This document shows positions 43,081-52,639 of a stretch of 64,000 bases of DNA, piece by piece; the stretch's first letter is position 1, and each line of letters opens with the position of its first letter. The notes under the pieces were generated by a model, which saw only the letters and a list, made by a program, of their open reading frames with translations, did not search any database and had not been told where the DNA came from. Origin of the DNA: Abyssicoccus albus (GTDB taxonomy: Bacteria; Bacillota; Bacilli; Staphylococcales; Abyssicoccaceae); contig NZ_RKRK01000005.1 in the NCBI RefSeq assembly GCF_003815035.1, positions 1-64,000 on the forward strand. The letters are read 5' to 3'. Made by a program: the position numbers and the translations under genes.

Positions 43081-43911
43081 ATGACATTAAAGAAAACATT
43101 AACAATCGCAGGATCAGATACAAGTGCTGGTGCAGGGATGCAAGCTGACTTAAAAACATTCCAAGAACACTACACTTATGGAATGGTCGCACTGACGACA
43201 ATCGTATCGATGGATCCTAAAACATGGTCGCACAGAGTTGATCCACTTCCATTAGAAGTATTAGATAAACAAATTGAAACAGCTTTATCAATAAATCCTG
43301 ATGCGATTAAAACTGGTATGTTAGGTGTTCGTGAAATTATAGAACGTGCTGGAAAAGCATATCTCGACTCATCTGCAAAACATTTTGTAGTTGACCCAGT
43401 CATGGTATGTAAAGGTGAAGATGAAGTTTTAAACCCTGATTCAGTGGATGCAATGAATGAGTTATTATTACCACATGCAACAGTTGTTACACCAAATTTA
43501 TTTGAAGCTGGACAACTTGCAAATATGTCACCATTAAAAACAATCGATGACATGAAAGTTGCTGCCCAAAAAATCTATGATCACGGTGCTAAACATGTTG
43601 TGATCAAAGGGGGTAAAGCATTCGAAGACTCACATGCAATTGACTTATATTACGATGGCAATACATTCTACAAATTAATGACACCAAAATTTGAAACGTC
43701 ATACAATCATGGTGCAGGGTGTACTTTTGCCGCAAGTGTAACAGCAAACCTTGCCAATGGTAAGCAACCGATGGAAGCGATTAAAGATGCTAAAGCATTT
43801 GTAGCCAGCGCAATTAAAAATGGGTGGAAAATGAATGACTTTGTCGGACCAGTTAATCATGGCGCATATCACAATATTGAAAAAATTAAAGTTGAAGTTG
43901 AAGAAGTATAA
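43081..43911 (+). CDS. pdxK: Pyridoxal/pyridoxine kinase, ThiD-like
   Basis: Cytoplasmic kinase of 276 residues from the ribokinase-like ThiD/PdxK group. N-terminal TIAGSDTSAGAGMQADLKTFQ, the PF-type loop DPVMVCKGEDEVL, VVIKGGKA and the catalytic anion hole SYNHGAGCTFAASVTANLA are visible. In staphylococci and Bacillus this type phosphorylates pyridoxal, pyridoxine and pyridoxamine (and to a lesser degree HMP). It leads a plus-strand run pdxK - yojF - bshB2 - folE2 with overlapping or short gaps. The start is preceded by AGAGGA. Confidence 0.9.
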   Translation: MTLKKTLTIAGSDTSAGAGMQADLKTFQEHYTYGMVALTTIVSMDPKTWSHRVDPLPLEVLDKQIETALSINPDAIKTGMLGVREIIERAGKAYLDSSAKHFVVDPVMVCKGEDEVLNPDSVDAMNELLLPHATVVTPNLFEAGQLANMSPLKTIDDMKVAAQKIYDHGAKHVVIKGGKAFEDSHAIDLYYDGNTFYKLMTPKFETSYNHGAGCTFAASVTANLANGKQPMEAIKDAKAFVASAIKNGWKMNDFVGPVNHGAYHNIEKIKVEVEEV

Positions 43912-44267
43912 TGATGCAACCGATTATTAAAGAAGAACTGCAACCATTATTACAGCGTTATGAAGGTCAAGATGTATACATTCACGTTGAGACAACGAAT
44001 GGTATGTATGCATCTCACTTCAATGAAATTGGCTTAAATACTGGCACATTCCTACGAAACATTGTCATTCGCTTCGAGCATGCTAATATTATGGGTGATT
44101 CAAAGGAAGGCTATCGAATTGGTTTGAAATTAGCTCAAGGATGGGTATATGTCCAAGGACTAACACATTATTTGGATGATCAGGAAATGCTAATTATACA
44201 CGGAATTAATGCTCAAGGACAATTAGCAAGTAGTCTTCAGCTCAGTATGACACCGTTCAATGAATAG
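43911..44267 (+). CDS. yojF: YojF family protein (DUF1806)
   Basis: Small soluble protein of 118 residues, beta-rich, matching the YojF/DUF1806 family: HVETTNGMYASHF, GTFLRNIVIRFEHANI and GLKLAQGWVYVQGLTHY. The gene is joined to pdxK by a TAATG overlap and lies 11 bp before bshB2, exactly as yojF lies before yojG in Bacillus. The function is unknown; linkage suggests a role with bacillithiol or its deacetylase. Confidence 0.85.
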   Translation: MMQPIIKEELQPLLQRYEGQDVYIHVETTNGMYASHFNEIGLNTGTFLRNIVIRFEHANIMGDSKEGYRIGLKLAQGWVYVQGLTHYLDDQEMLIIHGINAQGQLASSLQLSMTPFNE

Positions 44268-44278
44268 GAGATTTAATC

Positions 44279-44938
44279 ATGACTAACAATATATTAATCG
44301 TATTCCCACATCCAGATGATGAAGCATTTGGAGTATCTGGAACCATTATGCAACATATTGAAGATGGGGATCACGTCACATATGCATGCCTTACATTAGG
44401 TGAAATGGGACGAAACTTAGGCAATCCACCAATCGCTACAAGGGAATCATTACGAAATATACGAAAAGAAGAATTGATCAATGCGAGTAAAGTGATGGGG
44501 ATTCAAGATTTAAGAATGCTTGGATATCGCGATAAAACAGTTGAATTCGAACCTTTCGACCAACTGACTGCACACATTAAATCAATCATCGATGAACTGA
44601 ATCCAACGAAAATCATCTCTTTCTATCCAGGATTTTGTGTACATCCTGATCACGAAGCAACAGCAAGTGCAGTTATCGAAGCAGTTAAACAATTAGAACC
44701 TTCGGTTAGACCAATGTTGCACCTCGTTGCTTTTAGTAACGATACTGAAGAAAAACTTGGTGCACCTGATGTCGAGTACAACATTAGCCAATTCACTGAA
44801 AGAAAATTAAAAACATTAGAACAACACGCATCACAAACCGGGCCAATGTTAGAGAAATTAGCTAATGATTCACAAGTATCCGATGAAGAACGTGATCGTT
44901 GGTTGAAATATGAACGCTTTTATACGTACAAAGTTTAA
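44279..44938 (+). CDS. bshB2: Bacillithiol biosynthesis deacetylase BshB2
   Basis: Zinc-dependent LmbE/PIG-L family deacetylase of 219 residues that removes the acetyl group from GlcNAc-malate (or its conjugates) in bacillithiol synthesis. Metal and catalytic residues are in FPHPDDEAFG (HPDDE) and CVHPDHEATA (HxxH). TLGEMGRNLGNPP follows the family. AGGAG is eight bases before ATG, and it lies 12 bp before folE2. This marks the organism as a bacillithiol-containing Firmicute. Confidence 0.93.
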   Translation: MTNNILIVFPHPDDEAFGVSGTIMQHIEDGDHVTYACLTLGEMGRNLGNPPIATRESLRNIRKEELINASKVMGIQDLRMLGYRDKTVEFEPFDQLTAHIKSIIDELNPTKIISFYPGFCVHPDHEATASAVIEAVKQLEPSVRPMLHLVAFSNDTEEKLGAPDVEYNISQFTERKLKTLEQHASQTGPMLEKLANDSQVSDEERDRWLKYERFYTYKV

Positions 44939-44950
44939 GGAGTTACTGTT

Positions 44951-45835
44951 ATGACAGAAGAAAAATACGATTTAACAACACGAGTCGGTCGCTTTAAGCA
45001 CTTTGGCTCAGTTGACCCAATTGAAGGAACAAAGCCGACTCAAAAAGAAGATATGAAAGATTTGCAACAGACGAAAAAAGACTTTCTATTTGCAATTGAT
45101 CATGTCGGTATTAATCAAGTAAAATATCCGGTCATTATCGATCATATGCAAAGCGTCGGAAATTTCTCATTATCGACTTCTTTAACACGTGATGAAAAAG
45201 GAATCAATATGTCACGTCTCATCGAATCTTTAGAGTTACATTATCATAATGGTATTGAACTATCATTTGAATCGTTATCATCTTTAACAGAATCTATTCG
45301 CACGAAAATGAAACAAAACTCTGCTCAAGTAGAGGTCAAATCAACTTGGTTCTATGACAAAGCATCACCGGTCACACAATTGACCGGACGCGCACATGCT
45401 CAAATAGGTTATACAATCAATAAAGATGAAAACAATGAAGATAGAAAGTTCTACATGCAATCTGATGTGACGACATTATGTCCATGCTCAAAAGAAATCA
45501 GTGAATATTCCGCTCACAATCAACGTGGTACCGTCACAGTTTCATTAGACCTTTATGACCATAAAGATATCCCAAAAAATCATAAAGAAATCGTATTAGA
45601 GATTATGGAAGCCAATGCAAGTAGTCAACTTTATCCAATTCTTAAACGAACAGACGAGAAGAAAGTTACCGAGCGTGCTTATGAAAATCCACGATTTGTT
45701 GAAGATATTCTAAGGTTAATTGCTTACGACCTCGTTGAATTAGATTGGGTTAAAGGATTTACATTAATATGTGAGAATAAAGAGTCGATTCATCAACATG
45801 ATGCATATAGTCAATTAACATACAATAAGGAGTAA
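44951..45835 (+). CDS. folE2: GTP cyclohydrolase FolE2 (type IB)
   Basis: Enzyme of 294 residues for the first step of folate synthesis, GTP to dihydroneopterin triphosphate. The COG1469 pattern is present: [13 protein letters not shown], the metal-site Cys in [12 protein letters not shown], and the Glu/His region of [10 protein letters not shown]. FolE2 does not depend on zinc as FolE does, which fits the zinc-sparing theme at 16-19 kb, though no Zur box is seen nearby. Stop codon lies inside the terminator stem. Confidence 0.94.
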   Translation: MTEEKYDLTTRVGRFKHFGSVDPIEGTKPTQKEDMKDLQQTKKDFLFAIDHVGINQVKYPVIIDHMQSVGNFSLSTSLTRDEKGINMSRLIESLELHYHNGIELSFESLSSLTESIRTKMKQNSAQVEVKSTWFYDKASPVTQLTGRAHAQIGYTINKDENNEDRKFYMQSDVTTLCPCSKEISEYSAHNQRGTVTVSLDLYDHKDIPKNHKEIVLEIMEANASSQLYPILKRTDEKKVTERAYENPRFVEDILRLIAYDLVELDWVKGFTLICENKESIHQHDAYSQLTYNKE

Positions 45836-45861
45836 AGCGATAATCGCTTTACTCCTTATTG
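45823..45861 (+). terminator. Intrinsic terminator overlapping the folE2 stop
   Basis: Perfect 19-bp stem (45823-45841 with 45843-45861) whose left arm contains the folE2 stop codon; the loop appears to be only one base, so the top pairs must open. It may work for both strands. Confidence 0.85.
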
Positions 45862-45900
45862 TTGTATAGAGTACTATTACATTGTTAATGTGTCACAATA

Positions 45901-46788
45901 CTAATCATTGTATTGTAACTTAGAAAAGTCTTCATTTAGGGCACTTTCTATTGCGAGTGCAACACCATCTTCTTCATTACTAACGGTAATATAATCTGCC
46001 AATGCACTGACAACCGTTGGAGAATTTTCCATAGCAACACTTGTTCCAACTACTTTAAGCATTGACACATCATTTAAATTATCACCAATTGCCATACAAT
46101 CTGCCAGATCTATATTCAACTCATCTGCAATCGCTTTAATCGCAACACCTTTTTGAGCTTTAACATTTGTAATCTCGATATTATTTTGACTCGATGACGA
46201 TACAGCTAAATCTTCAGATTTAGAAAGTTCATTTTTCACTCGATCTAATTTCGCTGAATTATGAGAAGTCGCTAATATTTTCATTACTCTTTCATTATCT
46301 TTTTTGTAGATTTCTTTATAATTATCTACTTCTACAAGCGTTCCTTTATCGATTCTTTTTTGGATTTTTTGTCTGATTTTTTCAACCTCTGGTTTTTGTC
46401 CCATTTTTTCAGCGATATCAATATATATTTGCAACTCTCTCTCTTTATCTAGTATATATATCTTTTGATCTGTATAAACTTGATAATAGATATCTTCACT
46501 TTGTAATATTTCACTAATTAATTTAATCTGTTCATCTTCTAGATTTTGTTGAACAGTGATTTCATGCTTTTTATTACGCATTTCTGCACCATTCAAACAA
46601 ATTAATGGGAGTTCCAACGATTCACCTTTGATTGCATCCAAAGCCTCTTGATATGCACGACCTGTAGCAATGGTTACATATACACCTTGCTCAAGTGCTC
46701 CATTAATAGCATCTACATTTCTTTTGGATACTTCATGACTTGTATTCAACAACGTGCCATCCATATCGATTGCGATTAACTTTACCAT
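45901..46788 (-). CDS. Cof-type HAD phosphatase (YidA-like)
   Basis: Cytoplasmic HAD hydrolase of 295 residues with a C2 cap (subfamily IIB). Motif I IAIDMDGTLLNTSHE, motif II TIATGRAY, motif III Lys in KAQKGVAIKA and motif IV MAIGDNLNDVSML are all present. Such enzymes dephosphorylate sugar phosphates or flavin/PLP-related compounds; specificity cannot be deduced. AAGGAGTTTATAAG lies before ATG 46788. It is in the conserved neighbourhood of tadA. Confidence 0.9.
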   Translation of the reverse strand: MVKLIAIDMDGTLLNTSHEVSKRNVDAINGALEQGVYVTIATGRAYQEALDAIKGESLELPLICLNGAEMRNKKHEITVQQNLEDEQIKLISEILQSEDIYYQVYTDQKIYILDKERELQIYIDIAEKMGQKPEVEKIRQKIQKRIDKGTLVEVDNYKEIYKKDNERVMKILATSHNSAKLDRVKNELSKSEDLAVSSSSQNNIEITNVKAQKGVAIKAIADELNIDLADCMAIGDNLNDVSMLKVVGTSVAMENSPTVVSALADYITVSNEEDGVALAIESALNEDFSKLQYND

Positions 46789-46897
46789 CTTATAAACTCC
46801 TTCGTATAAACAATCTATTCAATTTATAAAATTTGTGAATTTATACTTAAATTCATTAAACATTAATACAACTATTATTTTATCAATATCACTACTT

Positions 46898-47398
<501 letters not shown>

Positions 47399-47446
47399 TT
47401 AAAATGAGTAAGTTAATCTGAATAAATAGTAAAGGAATGCATCTAA

Positions 47447-48106
47447 ATGTCTTCATTACCCAATCATACTACAATAACAATTGCCGGCACAGTCGGCATT
47501 GGAAAGAGTACGTTAACTAAAGCACTCGCAAATAAATTAAACTTTAAAACATCTTTCGAAAATGTAGATCACAATCCATATCTTGAAAAATTCTACTCAG
47601 ATTTCGAAAGGTGGAGCTTTCATTTACAAATTTTCTTCCTTGCCGAACGGTTCAAAGAACAAAAAAGAATATTCGAATATGGTGGCGGGTTCGTCCAAGA
47701 TCGGTCAATATATGAGGATGTTGATATTTTTGCAAAAATGCATTATGACGGTGGGACAATGACCGCCGAAGACTACTCGACATATTATAACCTATATGAA
47801 GCAATGGTACTGTCACCCTACTTCCCTAAGCCAGATGTACTACTTTATTTAGATGCAAGCTTAGAGGATGTTCTAAATCGATTAGTTGAACGAGGACGTC
47901 AAATGGAAATAGAGACTGATAAATCATATTGGCAAGCATTGCATAATCGATACACTGAATGGATTGAACATTTTACTGAAGTACCTGTTGTAAGAATTAA
48001 TATTAATGACTATGATGTCGATGACGAGGAGTCTTTAGATCAAATCATCGAAAAAATAGCACATGTTCTGTCCGTAAGGTCAAAACATACACTATCTTCT
48101 AATTAA
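47447..48106 (+). CDS. Deoxynucleoside kinase (dAdo/dGuo kinase type)
   Basis: Cytoplasmic kinase of 219 residues. P-loop AGTVGIGKST (about 13-22), substrate residues in FENVDHNPYL and the DRS motif in FVQDRSIYED, and LID-like RLVERGRQMEIET. These enzymes phosphorylate salvaged deoxypurines or deoxycytidine. In staphylococci I recall two such genes in tandem next to tadA; here there is only one, followed by the convergent HAD gene. AAAGGAATG lies at a suitable distance from ATG. Confidence 0.9.
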   Translation: MSSLPNHTTITIAGTVGIGKSTLTKALANKLNFKTSFENVDHNPYLEKFYSDFERWSFHLQIFFLAERFKEQKRIFEYGGGFVQDRSIYEDVDIFAKMHYDGGTMTAEDYSTYYNLYEAMVLSPYFPKPDVLLYLDASLEDVLNRLVERGRQMEIETDKSYWQALHNRYTEWIEHFTEVPVVRININDYDVDDEESLDQIIEKIAHVLSVRSKHTLSSN

Positions 48107-48126
48107 ATCAATACATCAGTTTGAAT

Positions 48127-48816
48127 TTATTCTGTAAATATCGATAATTTCATAATCTGACCTATGCGGTCAACATAATAATCTGCAGCCTCTTGTAAAT
48201 GGACATTATCCCCAATAATAATTGACCTTACATTAGAATTTTGAGCTAATTCTATATCTTTCATACTATCACCAACTATTATTATACGATCTGAATGATA
48301 TAATGACGTGATCGGCTCTATAAATTGTTTATCTGATTTATTAGAGCCTTTTTCGTCTGAGCATATAATGTAGTCAAAATATTTACTTAAGTTAAATTTA
48401 TCAACAAACATTTGCGTACTATACTGCTGATCATTTGTAACAAGCCCAAGGACAAAACCCGCATTCTTCATTTTATTTAATACATTTTTTGCATCATCTA
48501 CAACAGTCATCGAATGGTATAAGTCCTCTTTATGGTCTGTATTATATGTGTTAAACCAATGTGCTACATCCGCTTTCGCATAACGGTTTAACACTCGAAT
48601 TACATCAGATGTCGAACCACTCATCGATACACCATTCAAATCAATATCCTGTTCATGAATACCTAATTCAAATAGTAATTCATCGATTTGATCGATTCCA
48701 TATGCTTCACTGAAATCTTGAATAAGCGCTCTAATATATGGTACCCATGTTTTGTTCATATCAAGTAATGTGCCATCTTTATCGAATAAGACTACGTCAA
48801 TGTTAGACTGATTCAT
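48127..48816 (-). CDS. HAD family phosphatase (subfamily IA)
   Basis: HAD hydrolase of 229 residues with a helical cap: motif I VVLFDKDGTLLDMNK, motif II GLVTNDQ, and motif IV IIIVGDSMKDIELAQNS. Motif III Lys is likely in SDEKGSNKSDKQF. It resembles phosphoglycolate-phosphatase-like proteins, but the substrate is unknown. The start overlaps the ilvE stop by one base (TAATG), so the two are coupled, as in staphylococci from memory. Confidence 0.87.
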   Translation of the reverse strand: MNQSNIDVVLFDKDGTLLDMNKTWVPYIRALIQDFSEAYGIDQIDELLFELGIHEQDIDLNGVSMSGSTSDVIRVLNRYAKADVAHWFNTYNTDHKEDLYHSMTVVDDAKNVLNKMKNAGFVLGLVTNDQQYSTQMFVDKFNLSKYFDYIICSDEKGSNKSDKQFIEPITSLYHSDRIIIVGDSMKDIELAQNSNVRSIIIGDNVHLQEAADYYVDRIGQIMKLSIFTE

Positions 48817-49880
48817 TATATTTTTTCAATCCAATGATGACATCGTTCGTCATTTATATCCCCGAATTGAATACCTGTCAATGTATCATAAATATCTTGA
48901 GTTAATTCACCCGTTTGTTTGTCATTCACGATAATCTCTTTATCATCTTCAAAAACTAATTTACCAACCGATGCAATGACGACTGCTGTTCCCGTTCCAA
49001 AAATTTCTTCCAACGTACCTTTTTCATGTGCTTCGATGACTTCGTCAATACTAATCGGACGCTCTTCCACTGTATAACCTTGCTTTTGTAATATTTCAAT
49101 CACCGACTTGCGCGTAATACCAGGCAGAACACTTCCATTTAACTTCGGTGTGATGATTTTTCCGTCAATTTTGAAGAAAATATTCATACTGCCGACCTCT
49201 TCAATATACTTTCTCTCAACACCATCTAACCACATTGCTTGGCTACATCCTTTGTCTGCTGCTTTTTGTTGACCAATTAAGCTTCCAGCATAATTTCCTG
49301 CTACTTTAGCAAAACCTGTTCCACCTCTAACTGCTCTCACATATTGTTGTTCGACATATATATCAATTGGTTTTAATCCACCGCGGAAATACGATTTAAC
49401 CGGTGATGTAATGATAATCATTTGATATTCATGACTTACATCTAACCCAACTTGAGGTTCAGTTGCAATCATGAACGGTCTAATATACAATGCTTGTCCT
49501 TCTTCAGTTGGTACAAACGCTCGATCAATATCAACCAATTGTTTTAACGCATCCACCATGAAATCAACATCAACTGTTGGCATTGCGATTCGTTTTGCAG
49601 AACGATTTAATCTTTCAAAATTCTCATTTGGTCTGAATAGCTGAATTTCACCGTTATTCTCATATGCTTTCATCCCTTCAAAAATCGCTTGCCCATAATG
49701 TAAGATCTGAGCAGCAGGTGATAATGAAAGATTTTCATAAGGCTTAATCTCAGCATCATGCCACCCTATTCCATCTTTATAATGCATAACAAACATGTGA
49801 TCACCCATGACTGTTCCAAAATGATCTGGTGCTTCAACATGTTGAGTAGAGTTATCTAGGCGTGTAATTTTTAATTCCAT
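48816..49880 (-). CDS. ilvE: Branched-chain amino acid aminotransferase
   Basis: PLP enzyme of 354 residues (fold type IV, group II IlvE) that interconverts Leu/Ile/Val and their keto acids. It shows ILHYGQAIFEGMKAY, RPNENFERLNRSAKRIAMP, the PLP lysine in GTGFAKVAGNYAGSL, and EVGSMNIFF. AGGAGAATG lies before ATG 49880. It supplies keto acids also used for branched-chain fatty acids typical of staphylococci. The HAD gene follows by overlap. Confidence 0.94.
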   Translation of the reverse strand: MELKITRLDNSTQHVEAPDHFGTVMGDHMFVMHYKDGIGWHDAEIKPYENLSLSPAAQILHYGQAIFEGMKAYENNGEIQLFRPNENFERLNRSAKRIAMPTVDVDFMVDALKQLVDIDRAFVPTEEGQALYIRPFMIATEPQVGLDVSHEYQMIIITSPVKSYFRGGLKPIDIYVEQQYVRAVRGGTGFAKVAGNYAGSLIGQQKAADKGCSQAMWLDGVERKYIEEVGSMNIFFKIDGKIITPKLNGSVLPGITRKSVIEILQKQGYTVEERPISIDEVIEAHEKGTLEEIFGTGTAVVIASVGKLVFEDDKEIIVNDKQTGELTQDIYDTLTGIQFGDINDERCHHWIEKI

Positions 49881-50015
49881 AAATCATTCTCCTTTTTAAT
49901 TCCTTACTTTGTATAGTATATTAATGGTATATGACTAAATGACATAAGTTGTCATCATTATATACAAATACATATTATCATCTTTACTATTCATCATATC
50001 ATTGAGGTGACATAC

Positions 50016-50849
50016 ATGTACATTGGATCGAATGACGTAAAATTGTACTATGAAGACATCAGCGAAGGGTATCCTATAATTTTTATTCACGGTTTAACTG
50101 TCGATCATCGTGTATTAAAACATAGTATTGAACCTATCTTCGAACAACATCACGATTTAGACCAAAAATTTAGAAGAATATATTTTGACTTACCCGCCAT
50201 GGGACGTACAAAAAATGATCGCCACATAAAATCAACGGACGATATAGTCAATGTACTCATTACTGCAATTAAAGAAGTCATCGGGGATCAAAAATTTATT
50301 ATCGTTGGGCAATCATATGGGGGATATTTATCTAGGGCAATCATAAAACGAATGCACTCACAAGTTACAAATGCTGGATTTATTTGTCCTGTAATCATTG
50401 CTGATCATTCGATGAGAGAACTCCCAAAAAAGCAAGTGTTAGAGCGTTCTGAGAGTGTGTACGATGACACAGTCAATGAAGAAGATAAGCAACAATTCGA
50501 ATCAGAAGGGGTAATCATTACACCAAGAACTTTAAGACGGGTTGCAAAGGATATATGGCCCGGTTATAGATTAAGAAGAAAAGCACATATCCAAGAAATT
50601 CAACAAAATTATATCTTTTCACAACCGCTAAATGATTTTATCTTTGAAGGTGTATCTTTATTTTTACTCGGTAAAGAAGACCATATCGTTGGATATCAAG
50701 ATGCAATCAATATCGCAGATCAATTTGTCTATGCTAGTTACGCGATTCTACATCGAGCAGGACACAACTTACAAATCGAACAAGTACAAGCCTTTAACAT
50801 GCACATTCAACAATGGTTTAATCAGATTATCAAAGAGCAAAAATTATAA
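50016..50849 (+). CDS. Alpha/beta-hydrolase fold protein
   Basis: Protein of 277 residues with the alpha/beta-hydrolase pattern: HGLTVDHRV (oxyanion region), the nucleophile elbow VGQSYGGYLS (GxSxG), Asp in LGKEDHIVGYQ and the catalytic His in HRAGHNLQIEQ. The substrate is unknown. ATG 50016 is preceded by GAGGTG; an in-frame GTG at 50007 is part of that ribosome site. The gene marks the left border of the nine-gene operon that runs towards it; a hairpin lies between the two stops. Confidence 0.87.
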   Translation: MYIGSNDVKLYYEDISEGYPIIFIHGLTVDHRVLKHSIEPIFEQHHDLDQKFRRIYFDLPAMGRTKNDRHIKSTDDIVNVLITAIKEVIGDQKFIIVGQSYGGYLSRAIIKRMHSQVTNAGFICPVIIADHSMRELPKKQVLERSESVYDDTVNEEDKQQFESEGVIITPRTLRRVAKDIWPGYRLRRKAHIQEIQQNYIFSQPLNDFIFEGVSLFLLGKEDHIVGYQDAINIADQFVYASYAILHRAGHNLQIEQVQAFNMHIQQWFNQIIKEQKL

Positions 50850-50877
50850 CGCTATCAAACTTATAAATTGATAGCGT
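50849..50877. terminator. Shared hairpin between converging genes
   Basis: Perfect 10-bp stem (50849-50858 with 50868-50877) starting at the hydrolase stop and reaching into the last codons of the PHP gene. The downstream T-run on the plus strand is short (CCTTTTT). Confidence 0.6.
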
Positions 50878-51850
50878 GCTCCTTTTTACGAACCATATAG
50901 TACACTTCATTTACACCTAATTTCTTTAAATAATTCTCTTTAAGTTCTACATCATAACCAATGTCATCATACAAATGACTATCTGAGCTTAATGTAATCT
51001 TATTTTTTATAAAATATTCCATATCTTTTTGACTAGGACAAGATTGCTGAACTGGATACCTATATTTCAATCCTGAATTCCATTCGATAATTGTATCTGT
51101 GTCATTTAACGCTAGACTAATCTGTTTAAAATATTTATCCTTTATCATATTTGAAGGTTCGAACTGAAAAACTTTTAAATTATCTACATGCGCTATAATA
51201 TCAACAATATTTGCTCGTATCATTTCAAGAATCGTTTCAAAGTGTGTAGTGTAAGCTGCATCCAAATCTAGCTGATTAAAATAATGTTTCAATGTTGGAT
51301 TATCAAATCCAAATCCTTTATAAAAGTGAACGGAACCAATTGTATAATCTAAATCTAAACACTCGATGGTCTGTTTTAAAAAGTCAGCTTCTCCACTAAA
51401 AAAATCAACTTCTAAACCATACAATAATTCAATACCATGGTCTTTCCATTTTTGCTTTTCAGACTGTATAAATTCTTTAAACTGATCAAATGAAGTGACA
51501 CAAACTCTATCTAACCATTCCGATTGTATGTCGCTTAATGCTTTATCATAATCATAAACATCATCTACAATATGCTTTTGGAAATAGTGTTTAAATTCCT
51601 TAAATCGATACATGTGATCGACAATTCCTACTACTTTTAAGTTTTTCTCGACTGCTTTTTCTAAGTAAAGATCAAACCATGTTTTATCATAACCATTATT
51701 CTCTATAATATTTTTAAATTCATTAAGTTTAATATTAACATCTAACGTTTTTGAACTATATTTCTTTTCAAGAAAATAATGAAATATTTTTTTTAGATAC
51801 TCATTATTATATGGTCCTTCATCAAGATGTATATGTATATCTATCGTCAT
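50861..51850 (-). CDS. PHP-domain phosphoesterase (HisK/histidinol-phosphatase-like)
   Basis: Protein of 329 residues with a PHP fold: HIHLDEGP at the N-terminus (HxH), VVGIVDHMYRF (second motif), Glu in YGLEVDFFSG, TIGSVHFYKGF, IIAHVDNLKVF and SSDSHLYDDIGYD at the end. These provide a trinuclear metal site. It is shaped like histidinol-phosphate phosphatases, but no other his gene is near. Last gene of the nine-gene transporter operon, four bases after the DeoR regulator. Likely a phosphoesterase for the imported compound. Confidence 0.83.
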   Translation of the reverse strand: MTIDIHIHLDEGPYNNEYLKKIFHYFLEKKYSSKTLDVNIKLNEFKNIIENNGYDKTWFDLYLEKAVEKNLKVVGIVDHMYRFKEFKHYFQKHIVDDVYDYDKALSDIQSEWLDRVCVTSFDQFKEFIQSEKQKWKDHGIELLYGLEVDFFSGEADFLKQTIECLDLDYTIGSVHFYKGFGFDNPTLKHYFNQLDLDAAYTTHFETILEMIRANIVDIIAHVDNLKVFQFEPSNMIKDKYFKQISLALNDTDTIIEWNSGLKYRYPVQQSCPSQKDMEYFIKNKITLSSDSHLYDDIGYDVELKENYLKKLGVNEVYYMVRKKEHAINL

Positions 51851-51854
51851 TTCT

Positions 51855-52622
51855 TTATCTCCTTACACAATACCAGTTTAGTTGATCATTTGTCTCTATT
51901 ATGCGATTCATATTTGTGATCACATCATCAAATTCATTTAAGTCACTTATTTTGTAATAACATTCTTTATTTAGTTTGCTTTCATCTGTTAGTAAAATAT
52001 TTCGATTAGATCGTGTCATCGCTTGTCTTGAGCACACTGTTTCGTCTAAATCAAAATCAAGTACCTCATATCGGTTAAAAGAACCACAGGAAATGAACGA
52101 AATGTCAAACTTAAAATTTTGTATTGCCTCAATAGTCATTGCACCCTTAACAGAATGCTGTTCTGGATTAGTAATGCCAGGTAACATAACAACTTGTCCG
52201 GATATTCTTTCTTCTTCAACCGCTTTATTAAATTGCATACATGAGCTGATTGAACTTGTCACAACCGTAAGGTTTGAAATATCATGTAAATATTCTGATA
52301 AATAATATGTTGTAGTACCTACATCAACAAAAATGATTTGATTGTTAGAAATGAATTTTGAAGCTCTTTTTGCAATTAGTTTTTTTTCTTTTTTACACTT
52401 ATTTATTTTTTTGTTAAAAACTAATTCTTGATTCGTTTTTTGATATTTTGTTGCTCCACCATGAGTACGTAGTAATTTTTGATCATTTTCTAAAGTTGTT
52501 AAATCTTTTCTAATTGTTTCTTTCGATACATTTAAAATACTTGCCAATTCATTAACAGTGACTCTTCCTTTTAACTCTAATCGGTCCAAAATAAATTTAA
52601 ATCGTTCTTCCTGAGTAAACAT
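51855..52622 (-). CDS. DeoR family transcriptional regulator
   Basis: Repressor of 255 residues. The N-terminal HTH ERFKFILDRLELKGRVTVNELASILNVSKETIRKDL is the DeoR signature, followed by the linker LRTHGGAT and a DeoRC sugar-phosphate-binding domain (VDVGTTTYYLSEYL, TVVTSSISS, DESKL). Regulators of this class respond to phosphorylated sugars, which fits the phosphoesterases in the operon. It lies within the operon, between the MATE exporter and the PHP gene, so it would be autoregulated. Ribosome site AGGAAA. Confidence 0.9.
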   Translation of the reverse strand: MFTQEERFKFILDRLELKGRVTVNELASILNVSKETIRKDLTTLENDQKLLRTHGGATKYQKTNQELVFNKKINKCKKEKKLIAKRASKFISNNQIIFVDVGTTTYYLSEYLHDISNLTVVTSSISSCMQFNKAVEEERISGQVVMLPGITNPEQHSVKGAMTIEAIQNFKFDISFISCGSFNRYEVLDFDLDETVCSRQAMTRSNRNILLTDESKLNKECYYKISDLNEFDDVITNMNRIIETNDQLNWYCVRR

Positions 52623-52639
52623 TCTCTATTTCCTTTCTA

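Noticed and set aside
50861-51850. Histidinol phosphatase (HisK) of histidine synthesis
   Set aside because: Sequence style fits, but no other his genes are present and it is embedded in the importer operon, so a specialised phosphoesterase is more likely.
51976-52305. 109-residue plus-strand frame within the DeoR gene, and similar antisense frames elsewhere
   Set aside because: Antisense shadows of well-supported genes, without ribosome sites or motifs.
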